Virus record (IMG/VR): IMGVR_UViG_3300035698_022952
Location: 1-26,651 of that record
Length of the DNA stretch: 26,651 bases
Reading direction: 5' to 3' (one strand)
Source of the DNA: a virus
Shown here: positions 17,501 through 23,504 of the stretch, one piece after another
How positions within the stretch are numbered: the stretch's first letter is position 1
How the letters are laid out: the number at the start of each line of letters is the position of its first letter
Notes under the pieces: model-generated
What the model saw: only the letters and a program-made list of their open reading frames with translations
What the model was told of the DNA's origin: nothing
Database searches by the model: none
Translations under genes and position numbers: made by a program

Positions 17501-17969
17501 ACTGCTGGCACATGACCGAGTGCTGGTTCGTCACGACCGAGGTGGTCTCGTCCTTCGGGCGGAAGACGATGAAGCACATCCACTGCGCCGAGCGGTTGAG
17601 ATCATCCAGGTCGACGTAGGCTGGGAAGAGCGTCTTCTGACGGTCGCGCTGGTCGGGGCGGACGGTGCCGCTGGCGCCCGATCGAAGAGCCTGGTCGGCG
17701 CCGAATTGGAACTCGACCGACGAGCGCCCGACAAGCGCGTTGCGGCGGATTACGGGGGGGTTGTTGCCGTCGTCGATGTCGGCGACGAGATGGCGCTCGT
17801 TGCCCGAGCGGTCGCGCCAGGTAATGAGCTGGTCATCCGTCTCCGGGACGGTGCCGCCTGTCGTGACGAGATACTCGTCCTCGGTCGTGTGCCAGCGCCA
17901 GATCACGTGGGGCTCGATGCCCTCGGCGAGCTCTTCCTTGAGGTCTTCGGGCGTCCACCCGACGCGCAC
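14502..17969 (-). CDS. Large beta-rich tail hub / DNA-stabilisation-like protein, C-terminal part
   Basis: 1155 residues if started at GTG 17969, the first start codon after the upstream TAA. The ribosome site is poor (GGTGG three bases away). Residues about 45-340 look like a LamG/concanavalin-type domain (WRDRSGNERHL, later MCFIVFRPKD). About 348-426 hold two Gly-Ser-Gly-Tyr/PTVTVTGG-type beta repeats. The remainder is beta-propeller-like, with repeated GxxWFIG/GLYVMQ-type blades and many Asp/Gly turns. The C terminus (WAYEQGVLTIQHAG then GRTRTRR) is of the kind seen in tail-hub or packaged-DNA-stabilisation proteins of short-tailed phages. It is in the same frame as the preceding gene, separated by TAA at 18006-18008, and the 39 bases between stop and GTG encode protein-like sequence. 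Probably one gene with its neighbour. Stop is TAA. Confidence 0.75.
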   Translation of the reverse strand: MRVGWTPEDLKEELAEGIEPHVIWRWHTTEDEYLVTTGGTVPETDDQLITWRDRSGNERHLVADIDDGNNPPVIRRNALVGRSSVEFQFGADQALRSGASGTVRPDQRDRQKTLFPAYVDLDDLNRSAQWMCFIVFRPKDETTSVVTNQHSVMCQQSQRSNRPNALIWNAEADDNPRANNFDAGSLIFHTVTDAPGGGVEPIDPDDGEGSGSGETPMHYGDVHDHGDPDLSFTGADTGRGTIIAAFSSDGGVGVSTLDGGVASTSRSFFDVNGHPIDRWTQRVNGSGENEDWTLEVGKVGTFTDALDSIGKFAGEIYEILVIDRKDPDSRVNPTILERADYPFEATGSKVMAVNIVDGGSGYGTSTSGVLAFSGGSPSSAATGTWESDSSGRIVTTIITDPGEGYASVPTVTVTGGGSGASVTAGMYAPETPTNFDRIIGYLAHKYGIQTVLPGEDTPSYRVPRVHTAGNLPGVYGRWYEHPYRLDPPENAESVGLGKYRSKGELLVKLAPNGALKWVIADDVQGGAGNGFGLAVRVLSDGSIVTVGNSGAPGYNGSDVGIEFGTTAEVRRIQDLGDSYVATGAGTWSIMPVGLDESTNNRIPVQIAVDDFDNLYVPNESGIGNTPLDLAVYDIDGTRIEDWIQDGNDNQPIYGVALPQQFGGKDDLRRGELSPSHPDYEDDGITRMEFCYVLGGTTPHDGSPATPAVQKLRLVNARINELSPRRFINLVITNGGVIRFTNLAVTIVSASPMTAAAGDEEYVHGFIAYQKAYFTEGENLVVYDPKLDTVVPWVAERGTLPKRARIGELWQGRAVLARFADDPGGWAMSAIGDPNDWDSQPPVPNVRQAVYSQNTEAGSLPDLINGFVPYRDDIAVWLCDHTIWRMTGNPARSGQNDLVSTSIGGAFGRAWTQDDRGNVWFIGSRGGLYVMQPITGQIEEVSRDVVARALAGYDLSTVHWRMAFDSVDKRLIIVPCPFAKGGTLDLQAWFYSTKTGAFWPFKVGDPTINITALTVFDGDEADDRVIITGHSDGRVRYFDTRAADDDTFPIRASVLIGPVKSPVPGREVRANRMTIHLDNGLDGCRYRLYASDRPDVRGLPVHEGELVAGKNENLPIRTRGAYFWVQLFSGGDASARWAYEQGVLTIQHAGRTRTRR

Positions 17970-18005
17970 TTGCCACCCGTCGAGGTAGGCGGGGTTCCGG
18001 CCGCG

Positions 18006-18008
18006 TTA
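18006..18008 (-). other. In-frame TAA separating two parts of one tail protein
   Basis: The stop codon of the 288-residue ORF is in the same frame as the 1155-residue ORF below it. Reading through gives CEWFD, stop, RGRNPAYLDGWQV, then the annotated GTG start, with no break in protein-like character. TAA also ends two other genes here (20267 and 14502), so genome-wide TAA recoding is unlikely. Nonsense mutation, sequence error, regulated readthrough, or two genuine genes remain possible. Confidence 0.6.
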
Positions 18009-18872
18009 ATCGAACCACTCGCACGCCACGAGGATTGACCCGTCATCTTTGACGTCGATGTCGGAGACGGGGTAGGGCACTTCCTGGACGAGCCGCTCGA
18101 AGGGGTTGGCGCTCTGGATCCCCTCGTAGACGACGATGTACGACTTCCAGGTCTCGGTGCTGTTCTGCGCCGTGTAGAGCTTGCCGTCGCGCACGAGGCA
18201 GACGTTGACGTAGCCGTGGAGGTCCTCGGCCTCGATCGCCCAATGCTCGTCGTACTCCTCCTCGGTCGTGTCGTTCGAGATGAATGCCGGCCGGAACTTC
18301 CGGAGGAACGAGGTCTCGGAGCTGTCGCCGAGGTAGATGCCGGCCGCGTGCGCCTCCTCGGGGCTGGTCGTGAAGCCCTTGCGAACGCCGCCGTTGCCGA
18401 CGTAGACGTTGCCGCGGATGTCGAGCGCGAAGCCGCGGATCTGGGCGTGCTCGTCGCCTCCTGGCACGCTGACGCGCGCCATCTCCTGTCCGTCGCCGGA
18501 GAGCTTGACGAAGCCATCGGGGCCGTCGACGACGAAGAGGTTGCCTTGGGCGTCGGATGCCGCGCGGCGCGCCTCGAGCTTCGAGGGGAGCTCGAACGAC
18601 CACTCGACATCGGGGTTCGCGGTCTCGACCTCGTAGTCGATCTGCTTCTGGTCGTAGGCGAGCTGGAGGATCTCGGAGATCTTGTTGCCGGCGCCCGTCG
18701 GCACGTAGCGCGAGAGACCCGGCCTCGAGCCGCCACGGTTGCGTCCACCCGCGGGGTCGACGTTGACGACGTTCATCGCCTCCTCGGTCGAAAGCGCCGG
18801 CTGGTCCTCGTGGGAGGAGTCGTCGTTGCGACCCCGACGCGGCCAAGGAAGGTCGAGCGGGTTGACGGGCAT
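18006..18872 (-). CDS. Tail hub / DNA-stabilisation-like protein, N-terminal part
   Basis: 288 residues from ATG 18872, which overlaps the adaptor's stop as TGATG; the longer ORF running to 19217 lies over the adaptor gene and is rejected as a start. Residues about 32-55 carry the motif NVVNVDPAGGRNRGGSRPGL, characteristic of the N termini of tail proteins that receive the DNA end in short-tailed phages (an early Asn, then Gly-Gly and Arg-Pro-Gly). From about 90, NHL-like or propeller-like strands follow (ASDAQGNLFVVDGPDGFVKL, DIRGNVYVGNGG, VSDIDVKDDGSILVACEW). It ends at an in-frame TAA; the C-terminal hallmark of the family is in the next ORF, so this is probably the N-terminal third of a protein of about 1456 residues. 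Confidence 0.75.
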   Translation of the reverse strand: MPVNPLDLPWPRRGRNDDSSHEDQPALSTEEAMNVVNVDPAGGRNRGGSRPGLSRYVPTGAGNKISEILQLAYDQKQIDYEVETANPDVEWSFELPSKLEARRAASDAQGNLFVVDGPDGFVKLSGDGQEMARVSVPGGDEHAQIRGFALDIRGNVYVGNGGVRKGFTTSPEEAHAAGIYLGDSSETSFLRKFRPAFISNDTTEEEYDEHWAIEAEDLHGYVNVCLVRDGKLYTAQNSTETWKSYIVVYEGIQSANPFERLVQEVPYPVSDIDVKDDGSILVACEWFD

Positions 18873-20191
18873 CAGGAGGGACCGGCGACGATCGTGGCGA
18901 GGACACCGTGGTAGCGGCGCCGCGAGGTGGAGAGCGCGCCGCCGCGCATCCGGTTGAACGTGGGCTGGATCATGCCGTCCGAGCGCTTGAGGAAGCGGAA
19001 CTCGTCGGAGGCGGTCACGCGCGCGCGGATTTGCTGCGCGACGACGCCGTTCTCGGGCTCTTCCCACCCCATCGCCCAGGAGCGCGCGAGCTCGATGAAG
19101 AGGCCGTCGAACTGGTCGGGGATCGGGATGTAGTCGTTGTCGTCCTCGAGGTTCGCCCAGCGCGCGCGGTAGACGATGTTGAAGGCGTCGAGGTCCGAGC
19201 TCGAGGGCGTCGGCCACACTTCAAGCGTCGGCTGCTTCGAGGAAGGGTGCCATACGCCGGTGTCGTTCGGCGAGTAGGCGCGCGCGCGGCCGGCGCCGCT
19301 CGACACCTCTTCGACCTGTGCACCGAAGAAGAAGCTTGTACCTGTGAGGGCGGCGGTGAGGCCGCCCTGGGGCGTGAGCGTGACTTCGAGGTCGCCGTCG
19401 TGCGGGTCGTGCAGCACGGTCACTTCGAGGCGCACCCACCCGTCCGGCCCTTCGGTGAAGAACACTTGCCCATCCCCGGTGACTTCCGCGGGAACGAGCG
19501 CCGCCGTGTCGGTGGCCCAGGTGTGCGTGGCGAGGGTCTTGTTGACGCTCGCGCCCGCGGCAAGCTTGATCGCGGTCGAGGCCGCGGCGCTCCCCGTACC
19601 TTCGTGGAGGTAGCAAGAGAGGTTGTACCAGCCGGCGCGCGTGAGCCTGGCCGGGATGCTTTGGTAGAGCCGGACGTTGTTCGCGTTGACGTCGGAGACG
19701 AGGTCGGCGGTGATGACTCCGTCGAGTGGGTTGGCGAGCTGGTTCGCCGTGACCGTGGGGCGGAGCGTCGCGTTCGGATCGTTCCACGTGGAACGATCGA
19801 GGCGCTCGGTAGAGGCGAGGAGGTTCGGAGTGCGCGGCAGCCGGTAGCCGACAGCGCCCCAATAGCGCCACGAGCTCGTCACCGTGAGGTCTTGGGCGCG
19901 CATCGTCTGGATGTCCGCGAGGTCAGTCCACTCGAAGCGCTTGGCGAGGTTCTCCTTCGCCTCGACGCTGATGATGCGCTGGACGTCGGGCGGTAAGACA
20001 ACGTGGTCCTCGCCCGCCTCGAGCGCGAGCTCGTGGAGCCCTGAATGGACCGTGAGCCAGCGCCAGGGGTGCATGGCGGTCAACGTGTGGCCGGCGCGGT
20101 TGACGACCTCGAGGAGCCCAACCTCGGACGCCAGGGGGCCGCCGAGCTCGTGCCGGATGTGCTTGGCGACGTCGGCGACTTGAAGCGTCAT
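18872..20191 (-). CDS. Head-to-tail adaptor with inserted carbohydrate-binding-like domain
   Basis: 439 residues from ATG 20191; no Shine-Dalgarno is visible, and a strong hairpin ends 18 bases upstream. The N-terminal ~120 residues (helical, with HPWRWLTV near 41) and the C-terminal ~125 residues (PTLEVWPTPSSSD, then YRARWANLEDD, YIPIPDQFDGLFIELAR) together resemble connector/adaptor proteins that sit under the portal ring. Between them, residues about 122-311 form a separate beta-sandwich: it opens with NLLASTERLD and W136, contains WYNLSCYLHEG and GWVRLEVTV, and ends with FFFGAQVEEVSSGAGRARAYSPND, the usual layout of carbohydrate-binding-like (CBM_4_9 type) modules in phage virion proteins. 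The insert probably projects from the neck and may bind glycans. Role is assigned by synteny and motif style. Confidence 0.7.
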   Translation of the reverse strand: MTLQVADVAKHIRHELGGPLASEVGLLEVVNRAGHTLTAMHPWRWLTVHSGLHELALEAGEDHVVLPPDVQRIISVEAKENLAKRFEWTDLADIQTMRAQDLTVTSSWRYWGAVGYRLPRTPNLLASTERLDRSTWNDPNATLRPTVTANQLANPLDGVITADLVSDVNANNVRLYQSIPARLTRAGWYNLSCYLHEGTGSAAASTAIKLAAGASVNKTLATHTWATDTAALVPAEVTGDGQVFFTEGPDGWVRLEVTVLHDPHDGDLEVTLTPQGGLTAALTGTSFFFGAQVEEVSSGAGRARAYSPNDTGVWHPSSKQPTLEVWPTPSSSDLDAFNIVYRARWANLEDDNDYIPIPDQFDGLFIELARSWAMGWEEPENGVVAQQIRARVTASDEFRFLKRSDGMIQPTFNRMRGGALSTSRRRYHGVLATIVAGPS

Positions 20192-20208
20192 GGCTGGATG
20201 ATGCAGAA

Positions 20209-20244
20209 CGGGCGGGGAGCGGTCCAGAGACCGCGCCCCGCCCG
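20209..20244 (-). terminator. Strong hairpin between capsid and tail genes
   Basis: CGGGCGGGG (20209-20217) pairs with CCCCGCCCG (20236-20244), and inside it GCGGTC (20219-20224) pairs with GACCGC (20229-20234) around the tetraloop CAGA. The sum is 15 base pairs with a single A-G mismatch. It lies in the 75-base gap after the decoration gene and before the adaptor. On the minus strand only TTCTG follows, so a classical U-tract is missing. It could act as an attenuating terminator, an RNA-processing site, or a 3'-end stabiliser that keeps capsid mRNA more abundant than tail mRNA. Confidence 0.55.
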
Positions 20245-20266
20245 CCTGGAAGGGGCTACGTGAGCC

Positions 20267-20764
20267 TTAGAGGCCGATGCTCCCCGGCGTGAAGAGCATC
20301 CCGTTGTCAAGCCAGACCGATGCCAACGTTCGAGTCGTCGGCGTGGTGAGCGCCTGGCGGCAGATCGCCATCGTGCGCTCGCCGGCGGCGGCGACCGAGT
20401 CGAAGTTCTTGTTGGCGGCGACGACCAGCGGCGAACCGTTGGTTGGCGACCCGGACGCGGCGATTACGAAGGCCTGGCACCTGCCGAAGACCTGGCACTT
20501 GATCGTCTGACCGGCTGCGGTCCAAGGCTCGAGGGCCACGACGAACAGCCCCGGCCCGCGGCCTGTGAGCTGCGCGCCGGAAGGAACGATGATGTGCTGG
20601 AAGCCTCCAGAAACATCCTCATTCGTGAAGTCGACGCCCATGACGTCGCCTGCGACACCGGAGGCGGTATCGACGATGAAGCGGGCGGTCATCTCGGCGG
20701 GGTAGACGCCGGCGCCTTTGCTGGCACCGGGTCCACCCGTGGGAAGGAAGGGATTGGGGGTCAT
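20267..20764 (-). CDS. Head decoration (capsid-stabilising) protein
   Basis: 165 residues, starting at ATG 20764 with GGAG (20774-20777) about seven bases upstream, overlapping the stop of the capsid gene. The protein is Gly/Ala/Val/Thr-rich and beta-dominated with few charges. Features such as GAGVYPAEMTARFIVDT, GRGPGLFVVALEP, IKCQVFGRCQAFV and a terminal LDNGMLFTPGSIGL fit small trimeric decoration or cement proteins on HK97-fold heads. Its place directly behind the major capsid gene is typical. The assignment rests mainly on size, composition and position; homology to a specific family was not established. The gene ends with TAA, 22 bases before the strong hairpin. Confidence 0.65.
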   Translation of the reverse strand: MTPNPFLPTGGPGASKGAGVYPAEMTARFIVDTASGVAGDVMGVDFTNEDVSGGFQHIIVPSGAQLTGRGPGLFVVALEPWTAAGQTIKCQVFGRCQAFVIAASGSPTNGSPLVVAANKNFDSVAAAGERTMAICRQALTTPTTRTLASVWLDNGMLFTPGSIGL

Positions 20765-20771
20765 GGTGTGG

Positions 20772-20777
20772 TTCTCC
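20772..20777 (-). promoter_or_regulatory. Ribosome binding site of decoration gene
   Basis: GGAGAA on the minus strand lies seven bases before ATG 20764 and overlaps the capsid gene's stop codon (20777-20779). A strong site here suits a protein needed at about capsid stoichiometry. Confidence 0.6.
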
Positions 20778-21985
20778 TACGAGGAGTAGACGCTGCCCGT
20801 GGGGGCAACGATGCCTTGCCGCTGGCGGCTGGTACAGACGAGGTTCCACCAGATCGTGAGCGGGACGACCCACGTATCCGGCACGTTGTGGTGCCGGCTC
20901 GGCATGTCCTTGTAGAAGTATCGTTCCTTCTGAAAGACCGGCTGGAGGTAGTTGCCGTTGGCCCAGATGTAGCGCGGCCCTTTGTCGGTGGCGCCGAACT
21001 CGTCCTCGAGGCCGTTCGAGCCGTCGTCGTAGTATGCGCCTTTCTCGAAGGTCGAGTTGTGGACGACCGGGATCCCGTTGTAGGTGGGATTCGGTTGGGA
21101 GGGATCCTGCGCGCCGACCGCGAAGGCATCCTGCGACGCTCGCATGAGCTGTGAGTAGAGCGTCCGGCCGCGACGCGAGGTCACGATCTTCTGCTTGTTG
21201 AGTCGCGGGTTCTCGAAATACTGCTTGGCCGTTTCCGGCACTTGGTACTCGATGTCGAGCATCATGTTGTCGAACGCGGCGATGATGTTGGCCGCGTCGT
21301 TGACCGTGGTGGTCGAGTAGCGCCGGACCTTGGGCTTCCAGCGCGAGACACCTTCGTCGTCCTCGAGCGCGGCGTCAGTCGGGTCGAAGCCCTCCACCGT
21401 CGTCCACGTGTTGCCGGTGAAGTTCTCGCCGAATAGGCCGTTGGTGTCCTCGTTGATGAACGCGAGGAGCGAGTAGGGAGAGGTCTTGCCGTCGCCCGAA
21501 CCCTCCATCTTGGCCTTGTCGGGAACCGCCCAGAGCTGGTTCTCGAGGCCGTTCCAGACCGTGACCCACATGACCTGTTCCTTCTCGTCACGCAAGTCGA
21601 CGAACGCCTGGAACCGGTACTGGTCTTTGCCCTCGGAGATTGACTTGTTGAGGAGGATCTCCTGATCAACCCACGACATGTGGGCCATCGAGAAGCGCCA
21701 TTGGGCGGTGCCCTTCTGGAGCACTTGAGGGTTGACCCAGTCGTGGGGCGCGCCCGGCTGGTACTCCTCAAACGTGCCGTTGTCTTGGAAGATGATCGAG
21801 AACTCGATGTTCTCGCCACCTTGAAGCATCTTCTTGACGCCGTAGGCGCCGTCGCCGGAACACAAGCTACCGAAGTGGTAGGTGTTCTTCTGAGCCTCCA
21901 TGACGAGGCCTTTCGGGCTCGTGATGGTCGTGGGGCCGGTCGCCGCCACAAAATCCGCGAACGCAGAGAGCGTTGTGCCGCTCAT
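20777..21985 (-). CDS. Major capsid protein
   Basis: 402 residues from ATG 21985, with the best Shine-Dalgarno in the window (GGAGGT at 21993-21998, spacer of seven). Placement between scaffold and decoration protein, length close to the usual 300-430 residues, and a high content of Phe, Trp, Tyr and Asn support the capsid role. The C-terminal half has the pattern of capsid proteins from short-tailed phages: NIIAAFDNMMLDIEYQVP, a basic RRGRTLYSQLM, NGIPVVHNSTF, GPRYIWANGNYLQPVF, then TWVVPLTIWWNLVCTSRQRQ and a terminal GIVAPTGSVYSS. No protease is seen nearby and the mature N terminus is not evident, so maturation by cleavage is not supported. It would form HK97-fold hexamers and pentamers of the head. 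Confidence 0.85.
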   Translation of the reverse strand: MSGTTLSAFADFVAATGPTTITSPKGLVMEAQKNTYHFGSLCSGDGAYGVKKMLQGGENIEFSIIFQDNGTFEEYQPGAPHDWVNPQVLQKGTAQWRFSMAHMSWVDQEILLNKSISEGKDQYRFQAFVDLRDEKEQVMWVTVWNGLENQLWAVPDKAKMEGSGDGKTSPYSLLAFINEDTNGLFGENFTGNTWTTVEGFDPTDAALEDDEGVSRWKPKVRRYSTTTVNDAANIIAAFDNMMLDIEYQVPETAKQYFENPRLNKQKIVTSRRGRTLYSQLMRASQDAFAVGAQDPSQPNPTYNGIPVVHNSTFEKGAYYDDGSNGLEDEFGATDKGPRYIWANGNYLQPVFQKERYFYKDMPSRHHNVPDTWVVPLTIWWNLVCTSRQRQGIVAPTGSVYSS

Positions 21986-21992
21986 CGCGCGT

Positions 21993-22027
21993 ACCTCCGT
22001 ACTGTTGGGCAGCTCTCGAAGCCGCCC
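21993..22027 (-). promoter_or_regulatory. Hairpin plus strong ribosome site upstream of capsid gene
   Basis: Within the 56-base gap upstream of the capsid start, GGGCAGC (22007-22013) and GCCGCCC (22021-22027) can pair on the minus-strand RNA with one G-U pair around a seven-base loop. GGAGGT (21993-21998) follows immediately. The hairpin may protect the 5' end of a capsid transcript or hold the ribosome site open. No sigma70-type promoter could be confidently read in this GC-rich gap. Confidence 0.4.
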
Positions 22028-22041
22028 GGTCTAAAAGGCTC

Positions 22042-23043
22042 CTAGAGACCCATCGACCGCTGCACGCTCGTGATGTCGCCGGGGATGTGGCCCTTCTTGT
22101 GCACGGCGAGGAACGCTTTGCGGTCCTGTTCGGCTTTCGAGAGGGAGGCATCGCCGCGCTTCGATCCAGGCTTACGCGTCGAGGGGGTGGAGCCCCTGCG
22201 GGTGCCGCGATCGGTCTTCGTCAGCTTGCCCTTGCCCAACTCGAGCATGACGGCGTCTTCGACGACACGGTTCAGCCCTTCGAGGGCGTCGCCGTTCTTC
22301 GTGTAGGCGCCGGAGGCCCAAAGGGTTTTGGTTTTCGCTTGGACGCGTTGCCAGACCGAATCTTTGGCAAGGCCTGGGAAGTCTCCCGTCAGCCTTTCCC
22401 GTGCCTCGGCCATCGTGCGGGAACCGATCAACCGTAAAGCGAGGCTGGCGTCCCCTTGGACACCCTGCATCGACTTGACGGCCGCTTCGGCGACCCCACG
22501 AAGAACCTTCGCCACGGGCTCGCTTGCTTCCGTCTCGAGGCCGAGCTCCTCCACCAAGGGCGCCGCGATCGCACTCCAATCAACGCTGTCAAGCGTCGAG
22601 GGAGTCGTGCTGGTCGTGGCGTCCGAAGGAGCTCCGTCCTCGGGCGTAGCCGCAGCATCCTCGGTCTTGGCCTCGGGTCCGGCGAGTGAGCGGGCCAACT
22701 CGGCCAACTGCTCGCGGTTGAGACTCTCGATGATGCTATCCGGGATGTTCGCGCGCCGGAGCGTGGCCAGGGTCTCGGCCGTCAGCTCGGGCGCGTCCTC
22801 ATCGCCGTCCTCTTCCTCGTCCGTTTCAGCGAACAGGGCGGTCGTGTCGTCGTCGTCGGCGTCCGCGCTCGGGGCAGCGGTCTCTTCGACGTCGTCGGGT
22901 TCCTCGGTATCGACGAGCGCTTGGCCCGTCGCCGCGGCGTAGGCCGCGCGATCGGCAGCGTTGCGTTCGGCCGGGGTCGGGCCGGTGGGCTCGTCGCTCG
23001 AGGGAGTCTCGGGCGCTTCGGTGCGGGGGGTGGCGAGTGCCAT
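22042..23043 (-). CDS. Scaffolding protein
   Basis: 333 residues just upstream of the capsid gene. The N-terminal ~80 residues are Pro/Ala/Glu/Asp-rich and disordered, with runs of acidic residues (for example ADADDDDTTALFAETDEEEDGDED). A helical middle follows (ETLATLRRANIPDSIIESL, later VAKVLRGVAEAAVKSMQGV). The C terminus is basic (TRRGSTPSTRKPGSKRGD, then AVHKKGHIPGD), as expected for the capsid-binding helix-turn-helix end of phage scaffolds. Acidic N terminus, helical core and basic tail, together with the position between portal and capsid genes, make this a good scaffold candidate, acting as a temporary internal core of the procapsid. There is no protease motif. The ribosome site is weak. 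Confidence 0.8.
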   Translation of the reverse strand: MALATPRTEAPETPSSDEPTGPTPAERNAADRAAYAAATGQALVDTEEPDDVEETAAPSADADDDDTTALFAETDEEEDGDEDAPELTAETLATLRRANIPDSIIESLNREQLAELARSLAGPEAKTEDAAATPEDGAPSDATTSTTPSTLDSVDWSAIAAPLVEELGLETEASEPVAKVLRGVAEAAVKSMQGVQGDASLALRLIGSRTMAEARERLTGDFPGLAKDSVWQRVQAKTKTLWASGAYTKNGDALEGLNRVVEDAVMLELGKGKLTKTDRGTRRGSTPSTRKPGSKRGDASLSKAEQDRKAFLAVHKKGHIPGDITSVQRSMGL

Positions 23044-23084
23044 AGGCGCGATTCTGTGGTTAGAGGCCGGGCGTTACAAGGACT

Positions 23085-23504
23085 TCAAAGATCCTCGGGG
23101 CGTCCGAAAACGCCTCCGGGGTCGTCGACGGTCTTCTCGGGCTTGCCGATCTCGCGCTCGCCGTCGTAGACCAGGCTGTCGCCGTGCATGTTGGCGACGG
23201 CGACGGTCTTCTCGATCTCGGCCCACGAATTGAAGCGCGGGAAGCCGGTCGCGGGGTCGAACTCGCCGCCTGCGTCCCGGTGGTGCTTGTAGTTCCGGGG
23301 GAGCGAGCGCGCCACGAAGCGCCGCGGCTTCGAGACGGCGGCACGCTGGAGGGAAGGCACGAGGCGCTTCGCTGTGACACCGCCGTGGGCGTGCAGGACG
23401 TAGAACCGGCCGTCGATCGGGGGCAGGAGCTTGTCCGTGTCACACATGTCACACGTAACGTCGAACTCGAAGCCGTCGCGCGTGACGAATGGGTAGCGCG
23501 CCAT
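23085..23504 (-). CDS. Small protein with a CxxC pair, between portal and scaffold
   Basis: 139 residues from ATG 23504, directly after the portal stop. A good AAGGAG site sits eight bases upstream (23513-23518) inside the portal gene's end. Near the N terminus is CDMC (residues 18-21), a single CxxC pair that could be half of a zinc site, though a second pair is missing. The middle is basic (LQRAAVSKPRRFVARSLPR), and the C-terminal half contains FPRFNSWAEIEKTVAVANMHGDSLVYDGE. Small zinc-ribbon-like proteins are sometimes found at this place in phage head modules, but I cannot assign a function. High GC3 and the ribosome site support that it is expressed. Confidence 0.6.
   Translation of the reverse strand: MARYPFVTRDGFEFDVTCDMCDTDKLLPPIDGRFYVLHAHGGVTAKRLVPSLQRAAVSKPRRFVARSLPRNYKHHRDAGGEFDPATGFPRFNSWAEIEKTVAVANMHGDSLVYDGEREIGKPEKTVDDPGGVFGRPEDL

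Noticed and set aside
18006-18008. Genome-wide recoding of TAA to an amino acid
   Set aside because: TAA also ends the decoration gene (20267-20269) and the large tail gene (14502-14504) at sensible positions, so general recoding is not supported.
15873-18038. Long plus-strand ORFs opposite the tail genes
   Set aside because: Val/Asp/Arg-rich translations typical of antisense frames in GC-rich DNA, and the minus frame has motif support.
18873-19217. Upstream extension of the 288-residue tail ORF to 19217
   Set aside because: It lies over the conserved adaptor C terminus and translates to Arg-rich shadow sequence; ATG 18872 has the TGATG overlap.
22328-22942. 204-codon Ser-rich ORF antisense to the scaffold gene
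   Set aside because: Poly-Ser/Ala composition is the complement of Asp/Glu/Ala-rich scaffold codons; no ribosome site.
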